From: Streptomyces aquilus
GTDB taxonomy: Bacteria > Actinomycetota > Actinomycetes > Streptomycetales > Streptomycetaceae
Direction: 5' to 3'
DNA: 64,000 nt
NCBI RefSeq assembly: GCF_003955715.1
Contig: NZ_CP034463.1
Span: 3,534,001-3,598,000, forward strand
Position numbers and translations under genes: made by a program. The notes beneath the pieces were generated by a model, which saw only the letters and a program-made list of their open reading frames with translations, did not search any database and was not told the DNA's origin. Of this stretch, positions 9,209-17,525 are shown piece after piece; the stretch's first letter is position 1; every line of letters begins with the position of its first letter.

Positions 9209-10456
9209 CTATGAGTCCCAGATCGCGCCGTACGCCGGAATCCCCCGCCGCTCCAGGCCGTGCACGACCTGCCAGGTGAGCTTCTTGTTGGAGATGCAGA
9301 TCACCGCCTCGGCCCCGAAGTCGCGGTAGGCCTCGTAGGCGAGGCGGACCATGTCGGGCTTGCCGTGCCGGGAGGTGTCCCAGACCAGGGCGTCGGGCTG
9401 GACGGCGAGGATCTCGTCGACGAGGGCGTCGCCGTAGGTGGCGCGGGGGTCCCGGGTCGCCCAGACCAGGCGGGAGGGGACCTCGGCGGCCAGCAGGTGG
9501 GGCAGGCAGGGGCCGATGCCGCTGCCGGTCGCCACGTAGACGACCTTGGTGAACAGGGTCTCGATGTTGGCGACTCCGGCGGTGGTGATGCCCTTGACCC
9601 AGACCTTCTCCGGGAGGTCGTCGATGAAGGCGCCCGTCCAGTCGCCGGCCCGGGAGATCGTCAGCCGGAAGCCGGGCTCTCCGGGAGCCGGGACGTTCGC
9701 GAAGGAATGCCACTCCTTGAGCGGGGTGCGGCTGATCGCCGTGGAGGAACCCGCGAACGGGGTCTCGCCGTGGTCGAAGCGGGCCAACACGACGTGCGGG
9801 GAGGGGCGTTCGAGGCGTACGGCGACCTTGCGCAGCCTCAGCCAGGGCAGCGCGACGCTGAAGGTGACGACCGCCAGGACCGACACCTCGACCGGGCCGG
9901 GGGACGACAGGAGGGTGTGGGTCCAGAAGAGGGCGAGGGCCGTCCAGCCGCCGAAGCGGTGGATCTTCTCGAAGTGGTCGTGGTGGCGGGAGCGGAAGGG
10001 GGGCAGGGCGGTGGCGATGATGAACGCCAGCAGGGCCAGGAGGGTCCAACCGACCGTGGACTGACGGGTGTTGTGGGTGCTGATCGTCGCCGCCAGGAAC
10101 CATGCCGTGCCCGCCAGCGCCCCGCCCACGTGCAGGCCGCCGAAGTGGTAGACCTTGCCCAGCGTCCAGCGGACCTTCAGCGGCCAGCTCGTCGGGGCCC
10201 AAGTCGCCAGCCGGAAGAAGAGGTTGATGACGTACTGCTGGCGGACCAGGACCGCCAGGGCGAGGTTGGCGAGGGCCGCGTGGCCCATGGTGCGGGTGGT
10301 CGGGGTCCAACCTGCCCACAGAAACCCGCCGTTGGCAAGGAGCACCAGCGCCCACAGGCGGTTGTAGTGCATCAGGCGCGGGTGCTTGAGCAGGCGGCGG
10401 AGGCGCGGGGTGAGCGGGGGCAGGTCCGTGGTCCGCCGTTCCAGTGAGGTCGTCAT
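9209..10456 (-). CDS. Ferric-reductase-like membrane flavoprotein (haem transmembrane plus FNR module)
   Basis: A 415-residue integral membrane oxidoreductase. Residues ~30-230 hold about six hydrophobic segments with candidate haem ligands H104 and H109 and the ferric-reductase hallmark H166-x13-H180 (HRFGGWTALALFWTH). The C-terminal half is a ferredoxin-NADP reductase fold with a FAD-loop-like RLTISRAGDWTGAF and a nucleotide-binding VATGSGIGPCLPH. Such proteins move electrons from NAD(P)H through FAD and haem across the membrane. ATG at 10456 overlaps the upstream adenylation gene stop as ATGA, so the two are translationally coupled. Its acceptor is unknown; a role in metal reduction alone would not explain the coupling to an adenylation enzyme. 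Confidence 0.82.
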   Translation of the reverse strand: MTTSLERRTTDLPPLTPRLRRLLKHPRLMHYNRLWALVLLANGGFLWAGWTPTTRTMGHAALANLALAVLVRQQYVINLFFRLATWAPTSWPLKVRWTLGKVYHFGGLHVGGALAGTAWFLAATISTHNTRQSTVGWTLLALLAFIIATALPPFRSRHHDHFEKIHRFGGWTALALFWTHTLLSSPGPVEVSVLAVVTFSVALPWLRLRKVAVRLERPSPHVVLARFDHGETPFAGSSTAISRTPLKEWHSFANVPAPGEPGFRLTISRAGDWTGAFIDDLPEKVWVKGITTAGVANIETLFTKVVYVATGSGIGPCLPHLLAAEVPSRLVWATRDPRATYGDALVDEILAVQPDALVWDTSRHGKPDMVRLAYEAYRDFGAEAVICISNKKLTWQVVHGLERRGIPAYGAIWDS

Positions 10457-11997
10457 CGGGACACCGCCATGCGCTCCTCCGCCAGCCTCAGCAGCGCCGG
10501 TTTGTCGATCTTGCCGCGGTCCGTCTCCGGCAGATGTGTCAGGGGCATGACAGCCTCGGGGACGCAGTAGTACGGCAGCGCGTCGGCCACCGCGCGCCGG
10601 GCCCGGTCGGGGTCGACGTCCGCCGGGGTGACGAAGGCGACCAGGGTGCGGGCGTCCCGTTTCAGGGTCACCGCGCGGACACAGCCGTCGACCGACTCCA
10701 ACACCGAGGAGACGGAGTCGAGTTCGACGCGGAAGCCGCGCACCTTGACCTGGTCGTCGGTGCGGCCGAGGTGTTCGAGCTGGCCGTCGGGGGTCCAGCG
10801 ACCGAGGTCGCGGGTGCGGAACATCTTCCGGCCGCCGCCCAGGAAGGGGTCGGGGGCGTAGCGCTCGGCGTTGAGGGCGTCGTTGCCCAGATAGCCCGCC
10901 GAGACGCAGTCGCCGCCGGCCCACATCTCGCCGACCTCGCCGATGGGCAGGGGGCGGCGGTCGGCGTCGAGGACGTAGACCGTGTTGTTGGGGGTGGGGC
11001 GGCCGATGGTGAGGAGCGGGGCGGCCGGGTCGTGGCGGCTCATCGTGTTGACGATGGTCGTCTCCGTCGGGCCGCAGCAGTTGTGGAACGCCGCCCGGTG
11101 CGCCCAGCGGTCGGCGAGCGGACGGGGGCAGGGCTCCCCGGCCACGGCGACCGTACGGACGTGCGGGCAGGCGGCCGGGTCGATGCCGGACAGGACCGTG
11201 GGGGTGGCGACGAGGACGTCGGCCGTGCGGGCCGCCGCCGCGATGTCCTTGCCGCGGATGACGAGGGTGCCGCCGTGGGCGAGGCAGCCGAGGATCTCCC
11301 AGGCGGCCATGTCGAAGGCGATGTTGAGGAGTTGGGCGACCCGGTCGCCGGGGCGGATGCCGAGGTCGCCGGGGGCGGTGAGCAGGATGTTGGCGACGTT
11401 GCGGTGGGTGACCTTCACGCCGTTGGGGCGGCCGGTGGTGCCGGAGGTGAACAGGACGTAGCAGCCGTCGTCGGGGCCCACGGGGACCGGCCGGCGAGAC
11501 TGTCGCGGGAGGCGGGGTGCCGGGACGTACGGCAGAGGCTCGTCGAGGGCGATCAGATGGTGGTCCGGCGGCAGCGGGACGCGGTGGGCGTGCTCGGCGA
11601 CGGTGATCACCACCCGGGTGCGGGCGGTGCGGATCACGTGGGCGAGCTGGGGGGTGGGGGCGAGGGCGACGTCCTGCGGGACGTAGGCGGCGCCCGCCTT
11701 CAGGATGCCGAGCAGGCCGACGACCATCGGCAGGGAGCGGCGGACGAACAGGCCGACGTGGTCGCCGGGGCGTACGCCCTCGCGGATCAGCCGGGCGGCG
11801 AGGGCGTCGGCGTGGCGGTCGAGTTCGCCGTACGTGATCCGCGCGCCGAGGTGTTCGGCGGCGACGGCGTGCGGGGTGGCCGCGGCCTGGCGTTCCACGG
11901 CGCGGTGGAGGAGCGGGTCCGGGACGGGGACGGCCGGGCCGACGCCGTACCGGAGGAAAAGGTGCTGGTCGCGTGGGCTCAGATGGCGCAGAGGCAT
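10453..11997 (-). CDS. Stand-alone amino-acid-adenylation-type enzyme (ANL superfamily)
   Basis: A 514-residue adenylation domain of NRPS type with no carrier protein or condensation domain. Core motifs by residue: A3 FTSGTTGRPNGV (~183-194, with Asn192 where Lys is usual), A4 FDMAAWEI (D229, aligned with the amino-group-binding Asp of PheA), A5 CGPTETT (~308-314), A8 near RTRDLGRW and VKVRGFRVELD, A10 RGKIDKPALL with the catalytic Lys496. A hand alignment to GrsA gives a pocket D-M-W-V-A-A-C-I-V-K, suggesting an alpha-amino acid, but the substrate is unknown. Start ATG 11997 is chosen for the upstream AGGAGG; a longer in-frame leader is possible. First gene of the operon with the membrane reductase and crotonase. 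Confidence 0.85.
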   Translation of the reverse strand: MPLRHLSPRDQHLFLRYGVGPAVPVPDPLLHRAVERQAAATPHAVAAEHLGARITYGELDRHADALAARLIREGVRPGDHVGLFVRRSLPMVVGLLGILKAGAAYVPQDVALAPTPQLAHVIRTARTRVVITVAEHAHRVPLPPDHHLIALDEPLPYVPAPRLPRQSRRPVPVGPDDGCYVLFTSGTTGRPNGVKVTHRNVANILLTAPGDLGIRPGDRVAQLLNIAFDMAAWEILGCLAHGGTLVIRGKDIAAAARTADVLVATPTVLSGIDPAACPHVRTVAVAGEPCPRPLADRWAHRAAFHNCCGPTETTIVNTMSRHDPAAPLLTIGRPTPNNTVYVLDADRRPLPIGEVGEMWAGGDCVSAGYLGNDALNAERYAPDPFLGGGRKMFRTRDLGRWTPDGQLEHLGRTDDQVKVRGFRVELDSVSSVLESVDGCVRAVTLKRDARTLVAFVTPADVDPDRARRAVADALPYYCVPEAVMPLTHLPETDRGKIDKPALLRLAEERMAVSR

Positions 11998-12066
11998 GCT
12001 GGGGGGACCTCCTGGCTGGCTTCTTCGCGTGAGGGACGACCTGGCGCCAAGCTGGATCCGCGCTCG

Positions 12067-12094
12067 ACTGTAGCCGCGGTTTTTCAACACTCAA
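12067..12094 (-). promoter_or_regulatory. Candidate sigma-70 promoter of the adenylation operon
   Basis: On the minus strand TTGAGT (12094-12089) and TACAGT (12072-12067) are 16 bp apart, close to the HrdB-type TTGACN/TANNNT consensus, about 70 bp before the ATG at 11997. Confidence 0.45.
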
Positions 12095-12249
12095 CTAGGC
12101 GTGATCGGCCAACCACGGAACGGAATGCGCCACATGTGGCGTCTTTCACCACAGCGGCAACGTCCGCCCCGGCCGGCGGCGACTCAAAGGGGGGACCCGT
12201 ATGCCTCACGGCGGCCGTCGCCCCGCGGGGAGGTCGCCGTCCCGGCCGT

Positions 12250-12287
12250 GTAACCGGGAGCCGCCGCGCCCGTAACACGGCGGAAGC
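12250..12287 (+). promoter_or_regulatory. GlnR-like binding site upstream of nasA
   Basis: Two GTAAC boxes start at 12250 and 12272, exactly 22 bp apart as in the a1/a2 boxes of the actinomycete GlnR operator, and GAAGC at 12283-12287 falls at the b2 position (consensus GAAAC, 4 of 5). The b1 position is poor. The site ends 12 bp before the nasA ATG, close for an activator, so the transcription start or the annotated start may need checking. Confidence 0.55.
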
Positions 12288-12299
12288 ACGCTGAAGGGC

Positions 12300-14381
12300 A
12301 TGCAGAACACCGCGACGCCCACCCACTGCCCCTACTGCGCCCTGCAGTGCGGGATGAATCTCACGCCCGTCCCGGACGGGGGCGTGGAAGTGACCGAGCG
12401 CGCGGACTTCCCGGTGAACCGGGGGGCGCTGTGCGGCAAGGGCCGGACAGCGCCCGCGGTGCTCTCGTCGAGCGTCCGCCTGACCTCCCCGTTGGTGCGC
12501 TCCGGGGGCACGCTGGTGCCCGCGACGTGGGACGAGGCGCTGGACCGGATCGCCGAGGGGCTGCGGCGTACGCGTGCGGAACATGGTCCGGACGCGTGCG
12601 GGGTGTTCGGCGGGGGCGGCCTGACGAACGAGAAGGCGTACACGCTGGGCAAGTTCGCCCGGGTCGTCCTCGGCACCTCGCAGATCGACTACAACGGCCG
12701 CTTCTGCATGTCCTCCGCCGCGGCCGGCGGCATCAAGGCGTTCGGCCTGGACCGCGGGCTGCCGTTCCCGCTGGAGGACATCCCGAAGACGGGCTGTGTG
12801 ATCCTCGTCGGCTCCAACCTCGCCGAGACCATGCCGCCCTCGCTGCGCTTTTTCACCGAGCTGAAGGAGAACGGCGGCACCCTGATCGTCGTCGACCCGC
12901 GCCGGACGAAGACGGCCGACCAGGCCGACCTGCATCTGATGCCGCGCCCCGGCACCGATCTCGCCCTGGCGCTGGGCCTGTTGCACCTGATCGTCGCCGA
13001 GGGGCGGGTCGACGAGGCGTACGTCGCCGAGCGCACCGCCGGCTGGGAGGACGCGCGGGCCGCCGCGATGGCGCACTGGCCGGAGTACGTGGAGCGGATC
13101 ACCGGCGTACCGGTGCCCCGGCTCCGGGAAGCCGTGCGGATGTTCTGCGAGCCGGAGGCCGCGATGGTGCTGACCGCGCGCGGACCCGAGCAGCAGTCCA
13201 AGGGCACCGACACCGTGGGCGCGTGGATCAACCTCTGCCTGGCGACCGGGCGGGCGGGCAGGCCGCTGTCCGGGTACGGCTGCCTCACCGGGCAGGGTAA
13301 CGGGCAGGGCGGACGTGAACACGGCCAGAAGGCCGACCAGTTGCCCGGCTACCGCAAGCTCGACGACCCGGCCGCGCGACGGCATGTCGCCGAGGTGTGG
13401 GGCGTCGACCCCGACGCGCTCCCCGGACCGGGACGCAGCGCCTACGAACTCCTCGACGCACTCGGCCAGGACATCAAGTCCCTGCTCCTGATGGGCTCCA
13501 ACCCGGTGGTGTCGGCGCCGCGGGCCGCGCACATCGAGGAGCGCATCAAGTCCCTTGATTTCCTTGCCGTGTGCGATGTCGTGCTGTCGGAGACGGCCGC
13601 GCTCGCCGATGTCGTCCTGCCGGTCACCCAGTGGGCCGAGGAGACGGGGACCACGACCAACCTGGAGGGCAGGGTGCTGCTGCGCCGGCAGGCGATCACC
13701 CCGCCCGAGAGCGTCCGCAGCGACCTGGAGGTCCTGCACGAACTCGCCGACCGGCTCGGCGTGGAGAAGGGCTTCCCGACCGACCCCGAGGAGGTCTTCG
13801 AGGAGCTGCGCCGGGCCAGCGCGGGCGGGCCGGCCGACTACTCCGGGATCACCTACCGCCGGCTGGCGGAGGAGAACGGGGTGTTCTGGCCCTGTCCCAC
13901 CCAGGACAGTGACGCACACCCCGGCACCCCCCGGCTCTTCCTCGACCGCTTCGCCACCGACGACGGCCGCGCCCGCTTCGTGCCGGTCTCGCACCGGCCG
14001 TCGGCGGAGGAGCCGGACGACGAGTACCCGGTGCTGCTGACCACCGGCCGGGTCGTCGCCCAGTACCAGTCCGGCGCCCAGACCCGCCGGGTCGACGAGC
14101 TGAACGCCGCCGCGCCCGGTCCGTTCGTGGAGCTGCACCCGCGGCTCGCGGCCCGGCTCGGCGCGGCCGAGGGCGACCCGGTGGCGGTCGTGTCCCGGCG
14201 CGGCCGGGCGGTGGCGCCGGCCCGGATCACCACCGGCATCCGCCCCGACACGGTGTTCATGCCCTTCCACTGGCCCGGCGAGGGCCGCGCCAACACCCTC
14301 ACCAACCCGGCGCTCGACCCGACCTCGCGGATGCCGGAGTTCAAGACGTGCGCGGTGCGGCTGGAGACGGTCGAGCCCTGA
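12300..14381 (+). CDS. nasA: Assimilatory nitrate reductase catalytic subunit (molybdopterin oxidoreductase)
   Basis: A 693-residue molybdenum bis-MGD enzyme that reduces nitrate to nitrite in the cytoplasm. The N-terminal [4Fe-4S] ligands are C10, C13, C17 and C45 (CPYCALQCG, then GALCGKG). The molybdopterin region contains NGRFCMSSAAAG with a Cys suited to bind Mo, NPRRTK-like nucleotide loop (VVDPRRTKTADQA), and GQGNGQGGREHGQKADQLPG typical of the nitrate reductase/formate dehydrogenase group. The C-terminal molydop-binding domain (PVLLTTGRVVAQYQSG) ends the protein, and no extra [2Fe-2S] domain follows. The nitrite reductase operon and the GlnR-like site favour nitrate reductase over formate dehydrogenase. 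No nitrate transporter gene is adjacent. Confidence 0.88.
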   Translation: MQNTATPTHCPYCALQCGMNLTPVPDGGVEVTERADFPVNRGALCGKGRTAPAVLSSSVRLTSPLVRSGGTLVPATWDEALDRIAEGLRRTRAEHGPDACGVFGGGGLTNEKAYTLGKFARVVLGTSQIDYNGRFCMSSAAAGGIKAFGLDRGLPFPLEDIPKTGCVILVGSNLAETMPPSLRFFTELKENGGTLIVVDPRRTKTADQADLHLMPRPGTDLALALGLLHLIVAEGRVDEAYVAERTAGWEDARAAAMAHWPEYVERITGVPVPRLREAVRMFCEPEAAMVLTARGPEQQSKGTDTVGAWINLCLATGRAGRPLSGYGCLTGQGNGQGGREHGQKADQLPGYRKLDDPAARRHVAEVWGVDPDALPGPGRSAYELLDALGQDIKSLLLMGSNPVVSAPRAAHIEERIKSLDFLAVCDVVLSETAALADVVLPVTQWAEETGTTTNLEGRVLLRRQAITPPESVRSDLEVLHELADRLGVEKGFPTDPEEVFEELRRASAGGPADYSGITYRRLAEENGVFWPCPTQDSDAHPGTPRLFLDRFATDDGRARFVPVSHRPSAEEPDDEYPVLLTTGRVVAQYQSGAQTRRVDELNAAAPGPFVELHPRLAARLGAAEGDPVAVVSRRGRAVAPARITTGIRPDTVFMPFHWPGEGRANTLTNPALDPTSRMPEFKTCAVRLETVEP

Positions 14382-14404
14382 GGCCGTAGCGGGCGGCCCG
14401 GGCC

Positions 14405-14851
14405 TCAGCGCAGGGTGAGCCAGTCGCCGGTCTCGATGCGGCTGCCCTGGAGGCGCAGTCGGTGGGCCACCGCGGGGGCGGCGACGTACACCCAGGCCCG
14501 CACCGGCGTCCCGTCGGCCTCCCGGACCACCTCGCGCTCGACCCGTTCGTAGAGGTTGCGGGGGTCGCCGGGGGCGTACTCCTCCAGGCGGTCGAGGGCG
14601 ACGAGCAGGGCGGCGTACTCCTCGGGGCGGGCGGTGACGAGGTCGCCGCGGACGACGCCGGGCTCCTCCACGGCGTACGGGTATCCGGGGCCGTCGTACA
14701 GGGCCGCGCCGTGCAGGCGGGCCGGTTCCTCGGCCCTCGTACGGCCGCGCAGGAAGTGGTCGTGGTTGGGCTCACCTGGGCGGAGGGTGCCGTAGACGAA
14801 GAACGGGAGGGCGGGCGGGGGCGAGGGGGCGAGGAAGGGCGTGAGGCTCAC
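14405..14851 (-). CDS. Gamma-glutamylcyclotransferase-like (AIG2-like) protein
   Basis: A 148-residue protein with the gamma-glutamylcyclotransferase fold: the opening FFVYGTLRPGEPNHD forms the substrate-binding loop, YPYAVEEPGVVRGDL and ALDRLEEYAPGDP carry the likely acidic catalytic residue, and RAWVYVAA closes the sheet. Family members release 5-oxoproline from gamma-glutamyl compounds, but many bacterial ones are uncharacterised. The start is placed at GTG 14851 with GGAGAGA about ten bases upstream; the longer reading frame beyond it has no homology-like sequence. It converges on nasA with 23 bp between stops. Confidence 0.75.
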   Translation of the reverse strand: MSLTPFLAPSPPPALPFFVYGTLRPGEPNHDHFLRGRTRAEEPARLHGAALYDGPGYPYAVEEPGVVRGDLVTARPEEYAALLVALDRLEEYAPGDPRNLYERVEREVVREADGTPVRAWVYVAAPAVAHRLRLQGSRIETGDWLTLR

Positions 14852-14979
14852 AGAAACGATTCTCTCTCCACACACACCGGCACAGACGCGGTATGGACAT
14901 GACAGGCCTGTGCCCTTTGAATCTCCTCCAGCACGAGCGCCTCCCCCACGCGCCCCAAGGCGCCTTCCTGAGGAGACAG

Positions 14980-16650
14980 ATGAGCCGAATACGCTCAGTC
15001 CGCCCTGTCCGCTCCCTCCCCTCCCTGAGGAGCTCCCGGCTCGCCGCGGCCGGCGTGGCCGCCACCACCACCGCTCTGCTCGCGGCCGCACTCGTCCCCG
15101 CCGCCGACGCGGCCGACAGACCGACCCGGGCCACCGCCCTCGACAACGCGGCCTCGGTGCTGGCCGAGCGGGCCTCCGCGCTGGGTCTGACGTCCGCGCA
15201 GCAGACCAAGGTGCGGGACGTCGTCGTCGACAAGGACGGCACCCAGCACGTCCGTTACGACCGCACCTACCGCAACCTGCCGGTGCTGGGCGGCGACTTC
15301 GTCGTCCACCTGGCGCCGGACGGGTCGTACGAGGGCGTCAACCGGGCGACGAAGAAGGCGATCTCGCTCTCCCGCACGACGCCCGCCCTGTCCGCGCCGA
15401 AGGCCGCCGACCTCGCCGCGAACGCGCTGCGCGCCGCCAACCTCGGCGAGACGCTGAAGAAGCTGACCGCCAAGCCGCAGCTGGTCGTCGACGCCCTGCA
15501 CGGTACGCCCAAGCTGGCCTGGCGCACCGAGGCCGTGGCCCAGGACGAGCGGGGCAACCCGGTCGCGCGCGTGGTGCTGACCGACGCGGGGACCGGGGCG
15601 CAGATCGACGCCTGGGACTCCCTGGAGAGTGCCTCGGGCGACGGCAAGTCGCTGTACGGCGGGACGGTGCCGTTGCAGACGACGCTGTCGGGGTCGACGT
15701 ACCAGCTCAAGGACCCCACGCGCGGGAACACGTACACCGGTGACGCGGCGAACAAGACCGACCTGTGCATCTTCGGCATCTGCATCAGCCGTGCCCCGGC
15801 GACGCTCTTCACCGACGCCGACAACCACTGGGGCACCGGGGCGACTTCGGACCGGGCGACGGCCGCGGTCGACGCGCAGTACGGCACCGACGTCACCTGG
15901 GACTACTACAAGAACGTCCACGGGCGGAACGGCATCGGCGGGGACGGCAAGGGGTCGTACAACCGCGTCCACTACGGCAACAGCTACAACAACGCCTTCT
16001 GGGACGACAGTTGCTTCTGCATGACCTACGGCGACGGTGACGGGACGCAGCTCGGCCCGCTGGTGTCGCTGGACGTGGCGGGGCACGAGATGTCGCACGG
16101 GGTGACGTCGAAGACGGCGGCGCTGACGTACTCGGGCGAGTCCGGCGGGCTCAACGAGGCGACGTCCGACATCTTCGGCACGCTGGTGGAGTTCTACGCC
16201 GCGAACTCCTCCGACCCCGGGGACTACCTGATCGGCGAGAAGATCGTCCGGTCCGGCTTCGGGCGGGACGCGCTGCGCTACATGGACAAGCCGTCGAAGG
16301 ACGGCAACTCGGCCGACTGCTGGAGCTCCTCGGTCGGGAACCTGGACGTCCACTACTCGTCGGGCGTCGCGAACCACTTCTTCTATCTGCTGTCCGAGGG
16401 CAGCGGGGCGAAGACGGTCAACGGCGTCAGCTACAACTCGCCGACCTGCAACGGCAGTTCGGTGTCGGGGATCGGACGGGACAAGGTGGGTGCCATCTGG
16501 TACCGGGCGCTGACCGTCTACATGACCTCGTCGACGAACTACGCGGGCGCGCGGACGGCGACGCTGAACGCGGCGAAGGACCTGTACGGGACGGGGAGCG
16601 CGGAGTACAACGCGGTGGCCGCGGCGTGGAGCGCGGTGAACGTCGGCTGA
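14980..16650 (+). CDS. Secreted M4 (thermolysin-family) metallopeptidase
   Basis: A 556-residue secreted zinc protease precursor. The N-terminus has a basic stretch and a hydrophobic segment ending near AADA (signal peptide, about residues 1-45), then an FTP/PepSY-type propeptide (DKDGTQHVRYDRTYRNLPV, GGDFVVHL). The catalytic domain shows the zinc site H369-E370-x2-H373 (GHEMSHGV) and third ligand E393 in GLNEATSD, 24 residues later as in thermolysin, and an active-site HYSSGVANHFFYLL. The family digests extracellular protein. AGGAGA precedes ATG 14980; an ATG 87 bp upstream would put a useless leader before the signal peptide. Confidence 0.93.
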   Translation: MSRIRSVRPVRSLPSLRSSRLAAAGVAATTTALLAAALVPAADAADRPTRATALDNAASVLAERASALGLTSAQQTKVRDVVVDKDGTQHVRYDRTYRNLPVLGGDFVVHLAPDGSYEGVNRATKKAISLSRTTPALSAPKAADLAANALRAANLGETLKKLTAKPQLVVDALHGTPKLAWRTEAVAQDERGNPVARVVLTDAGTGAQIDAWDSLESASGDGKSLYGGTVPLQTTLSGSTYQLKDPTRGNTYTGDAANKTDLCIFGICISRAPATLFTDADNHWGTGATSDRATAAVDAQYGTDVTWDYYKNVHGRNGIGGDGKGSYNRVHYGNSYNNAFWDDSCFCMTYGDGDGTQLGPLVSLDVAGHEMSHGVTSKTAALTYSGESGGLNEATSDIFGTLVEFYAANSSDPGDYLIGEKIVRSGFGRDALRYMDKPSKDGNSADCWSSSVGNLDVHYSSGVANHFFYLLSEGSGAKTVNGVSYNSPTCNGSSVSGIGRDKVGAIWYRALTVYMTSSTNYAGARTATLNAAKDLYGTGSAEYNAVAAAWSAVNVG

Positions 16651-16663
16651 TCGGCGCACGGAT

Positions 16664-16727
16664 GTGAGCGCGGCGGTGCGGTGGCGGGCCTGATCGGGCT
16701 CCGCCACCGCACCGCCGGTCCGCTCAC
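16664..16727. terminator. Very strong hairpin between protease and STAS-ANTAR genes
   Basis: A perfect 17-bp stem (16671-16687 with 16701-16717, built of CGGCGGTGCGGTGGCGG) is extended by GTGAGCG / CGCTCAC (16664-16670 with 16721-16727) across a 3-nt bulge, 24 pairs in all. It lies between convergent stops and is suited to bidirectional termination. Confidence 0.8.
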
Positions 16728-16728
16728 C

Positions 16729-17397
16729 TCATGGCGCCGCCCCCGCCCCCGGCGAGGGCTCCTCGGCGTCGGAGGACGCGGGCAGGGTCGCCAGCACCGC
16801 CGTCACCTGTTGTCGCAGGCCCTCGGGGAGCCCTCCGTCCTGTGCCGTGCCCACCAGCCGGCCCGCGAGCACGTGCAGCTTGGTGTTGGTGTTCTGGGAG
16901 ATCCTGACCAGAACGTCCCAGGCGTCCTCGGGGCTGAGCGCGAACGTCGCCATCAGGATGCCTCGCGCCTGGTCGATGGCGGGCCGCGTCTGCATGGCGC
17001 GGCGCAGCTGGACGACCTCGTTGCGCAGTGCCTGCTCGTCGTGGTTCAGGGCGTGCTCCCCCGGTGTGAACAGTGGCCAGGTGCCGGTCGCGGTCAGCAG
17101 GCGCCGTACCGCGGGGCCGGCGGATCGGATGGTGAACGTTCTGCCGCGCTCCAGCGCGTGCCGCCGGGCGGCCAGCAGGGCGTTGAGACCCGCGCAGTCG
17201 CAGAAAGCCGTACCGCTCAGGTCCAGGTCCACGCCCCGGGTGGCGCGTGCGACGGCCTTCCGCAGCGCTCGCTCCAGTGCCGGGACGGCGCTGAGGTCGA
17301 GCTCGCCGCGGATCGTCACGCGTACATGGCCGCCCGGGGAGGGCACGTCCATGGTCAGGTCCAGGGCGGTCTCGTCGGCCGCCGTCGGTGCGTGCAT
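16729..17397 (-). CDS. STAS-ANTAR fusion regulator
   Basis: A 222-residue two-domain protein. Residues ~15-115 are a STAS (anti-sigma-factor antagonist) domain with GELDLSAVPALE and DLSGTAFCDCAGLNALL, where a Cys or Asp stands in the region of the usual phosphorylatable Ser. Residues ~135-195 form an ANTAR RNA-binding domain (LRRAMQTRPAIDQARGILM, ALSPEDAWDVLVRISQNTNTKL). ANTAR proteins bind paired hairpins in mRNA leaders and prevent termination; STAS domains bind anti-sigma kinases. The start is taken at ATG 17397 after AGGA; a longer frame to 17463 exists but begins with TTG. It is divergent from a winged-helix regulator. Confidence 0.82.
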   Translation of the reverse strand: MHAPTAADETALDLTMDVPSPGGHVRVTIRGELDLSAVPALERALRKAVARATRGVDLDLSGTAFCDCAGLNALLAARRHALERGRTFTIRSAGPAVRRLLTATGTWPLFTPGEHALNHDEQALRNEVVQLRRAMQTRPAIDQARGILMATFALSPEDAWDVLVRISQNTNTKLHVLAGRLVGTAQDGGLPEGLRQQVTAVLATLPASSDAEEPSPGAGAAP

Positions 17398-17525
17398 TTC
17401 CGCCGTCCTTGTCGAGTCCGCTCGCTCCGCTTCCAGCTTCCGCACCACTCCTTCACACGTCAAGAGATACCGGAAATTTAATTCGTTCTTTTGTTTTCAC
17501 GAACAAGAGGCCATACGCTTGACCC

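Larger units (their letters stand above)
11998..12299. other. Divergent intergenic region between adenylation operon and nasA
   Basis: About 300 bp without a gene. It holds a candidate promoter for the minus-strand operon (12067-12094) and a GlnR-like site for nasA (12250-12287). The stretch 12100-12240 shows no other element I can support. Confidence 0.6.

Noticed and set aside
10457..12094. A minus-strand extension of the membrane reductase to 961 codons
   Set aside because: The added part is a frame-shifted, Arg/Pro-rich reading of the adenylation gene. The real start is ATG 10456 with an ATGA overlap.
12300..14381. Formate dehydrogenase alpha subunit as the identity of the molybdoenzyme
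   Set aside because: Formate dehydrogenase families share motifs, but the GlnR-like site, the nitrite reductase operon in the region and the absence of beta/gamma subunit genes favour assimilatory nitrate reductase.
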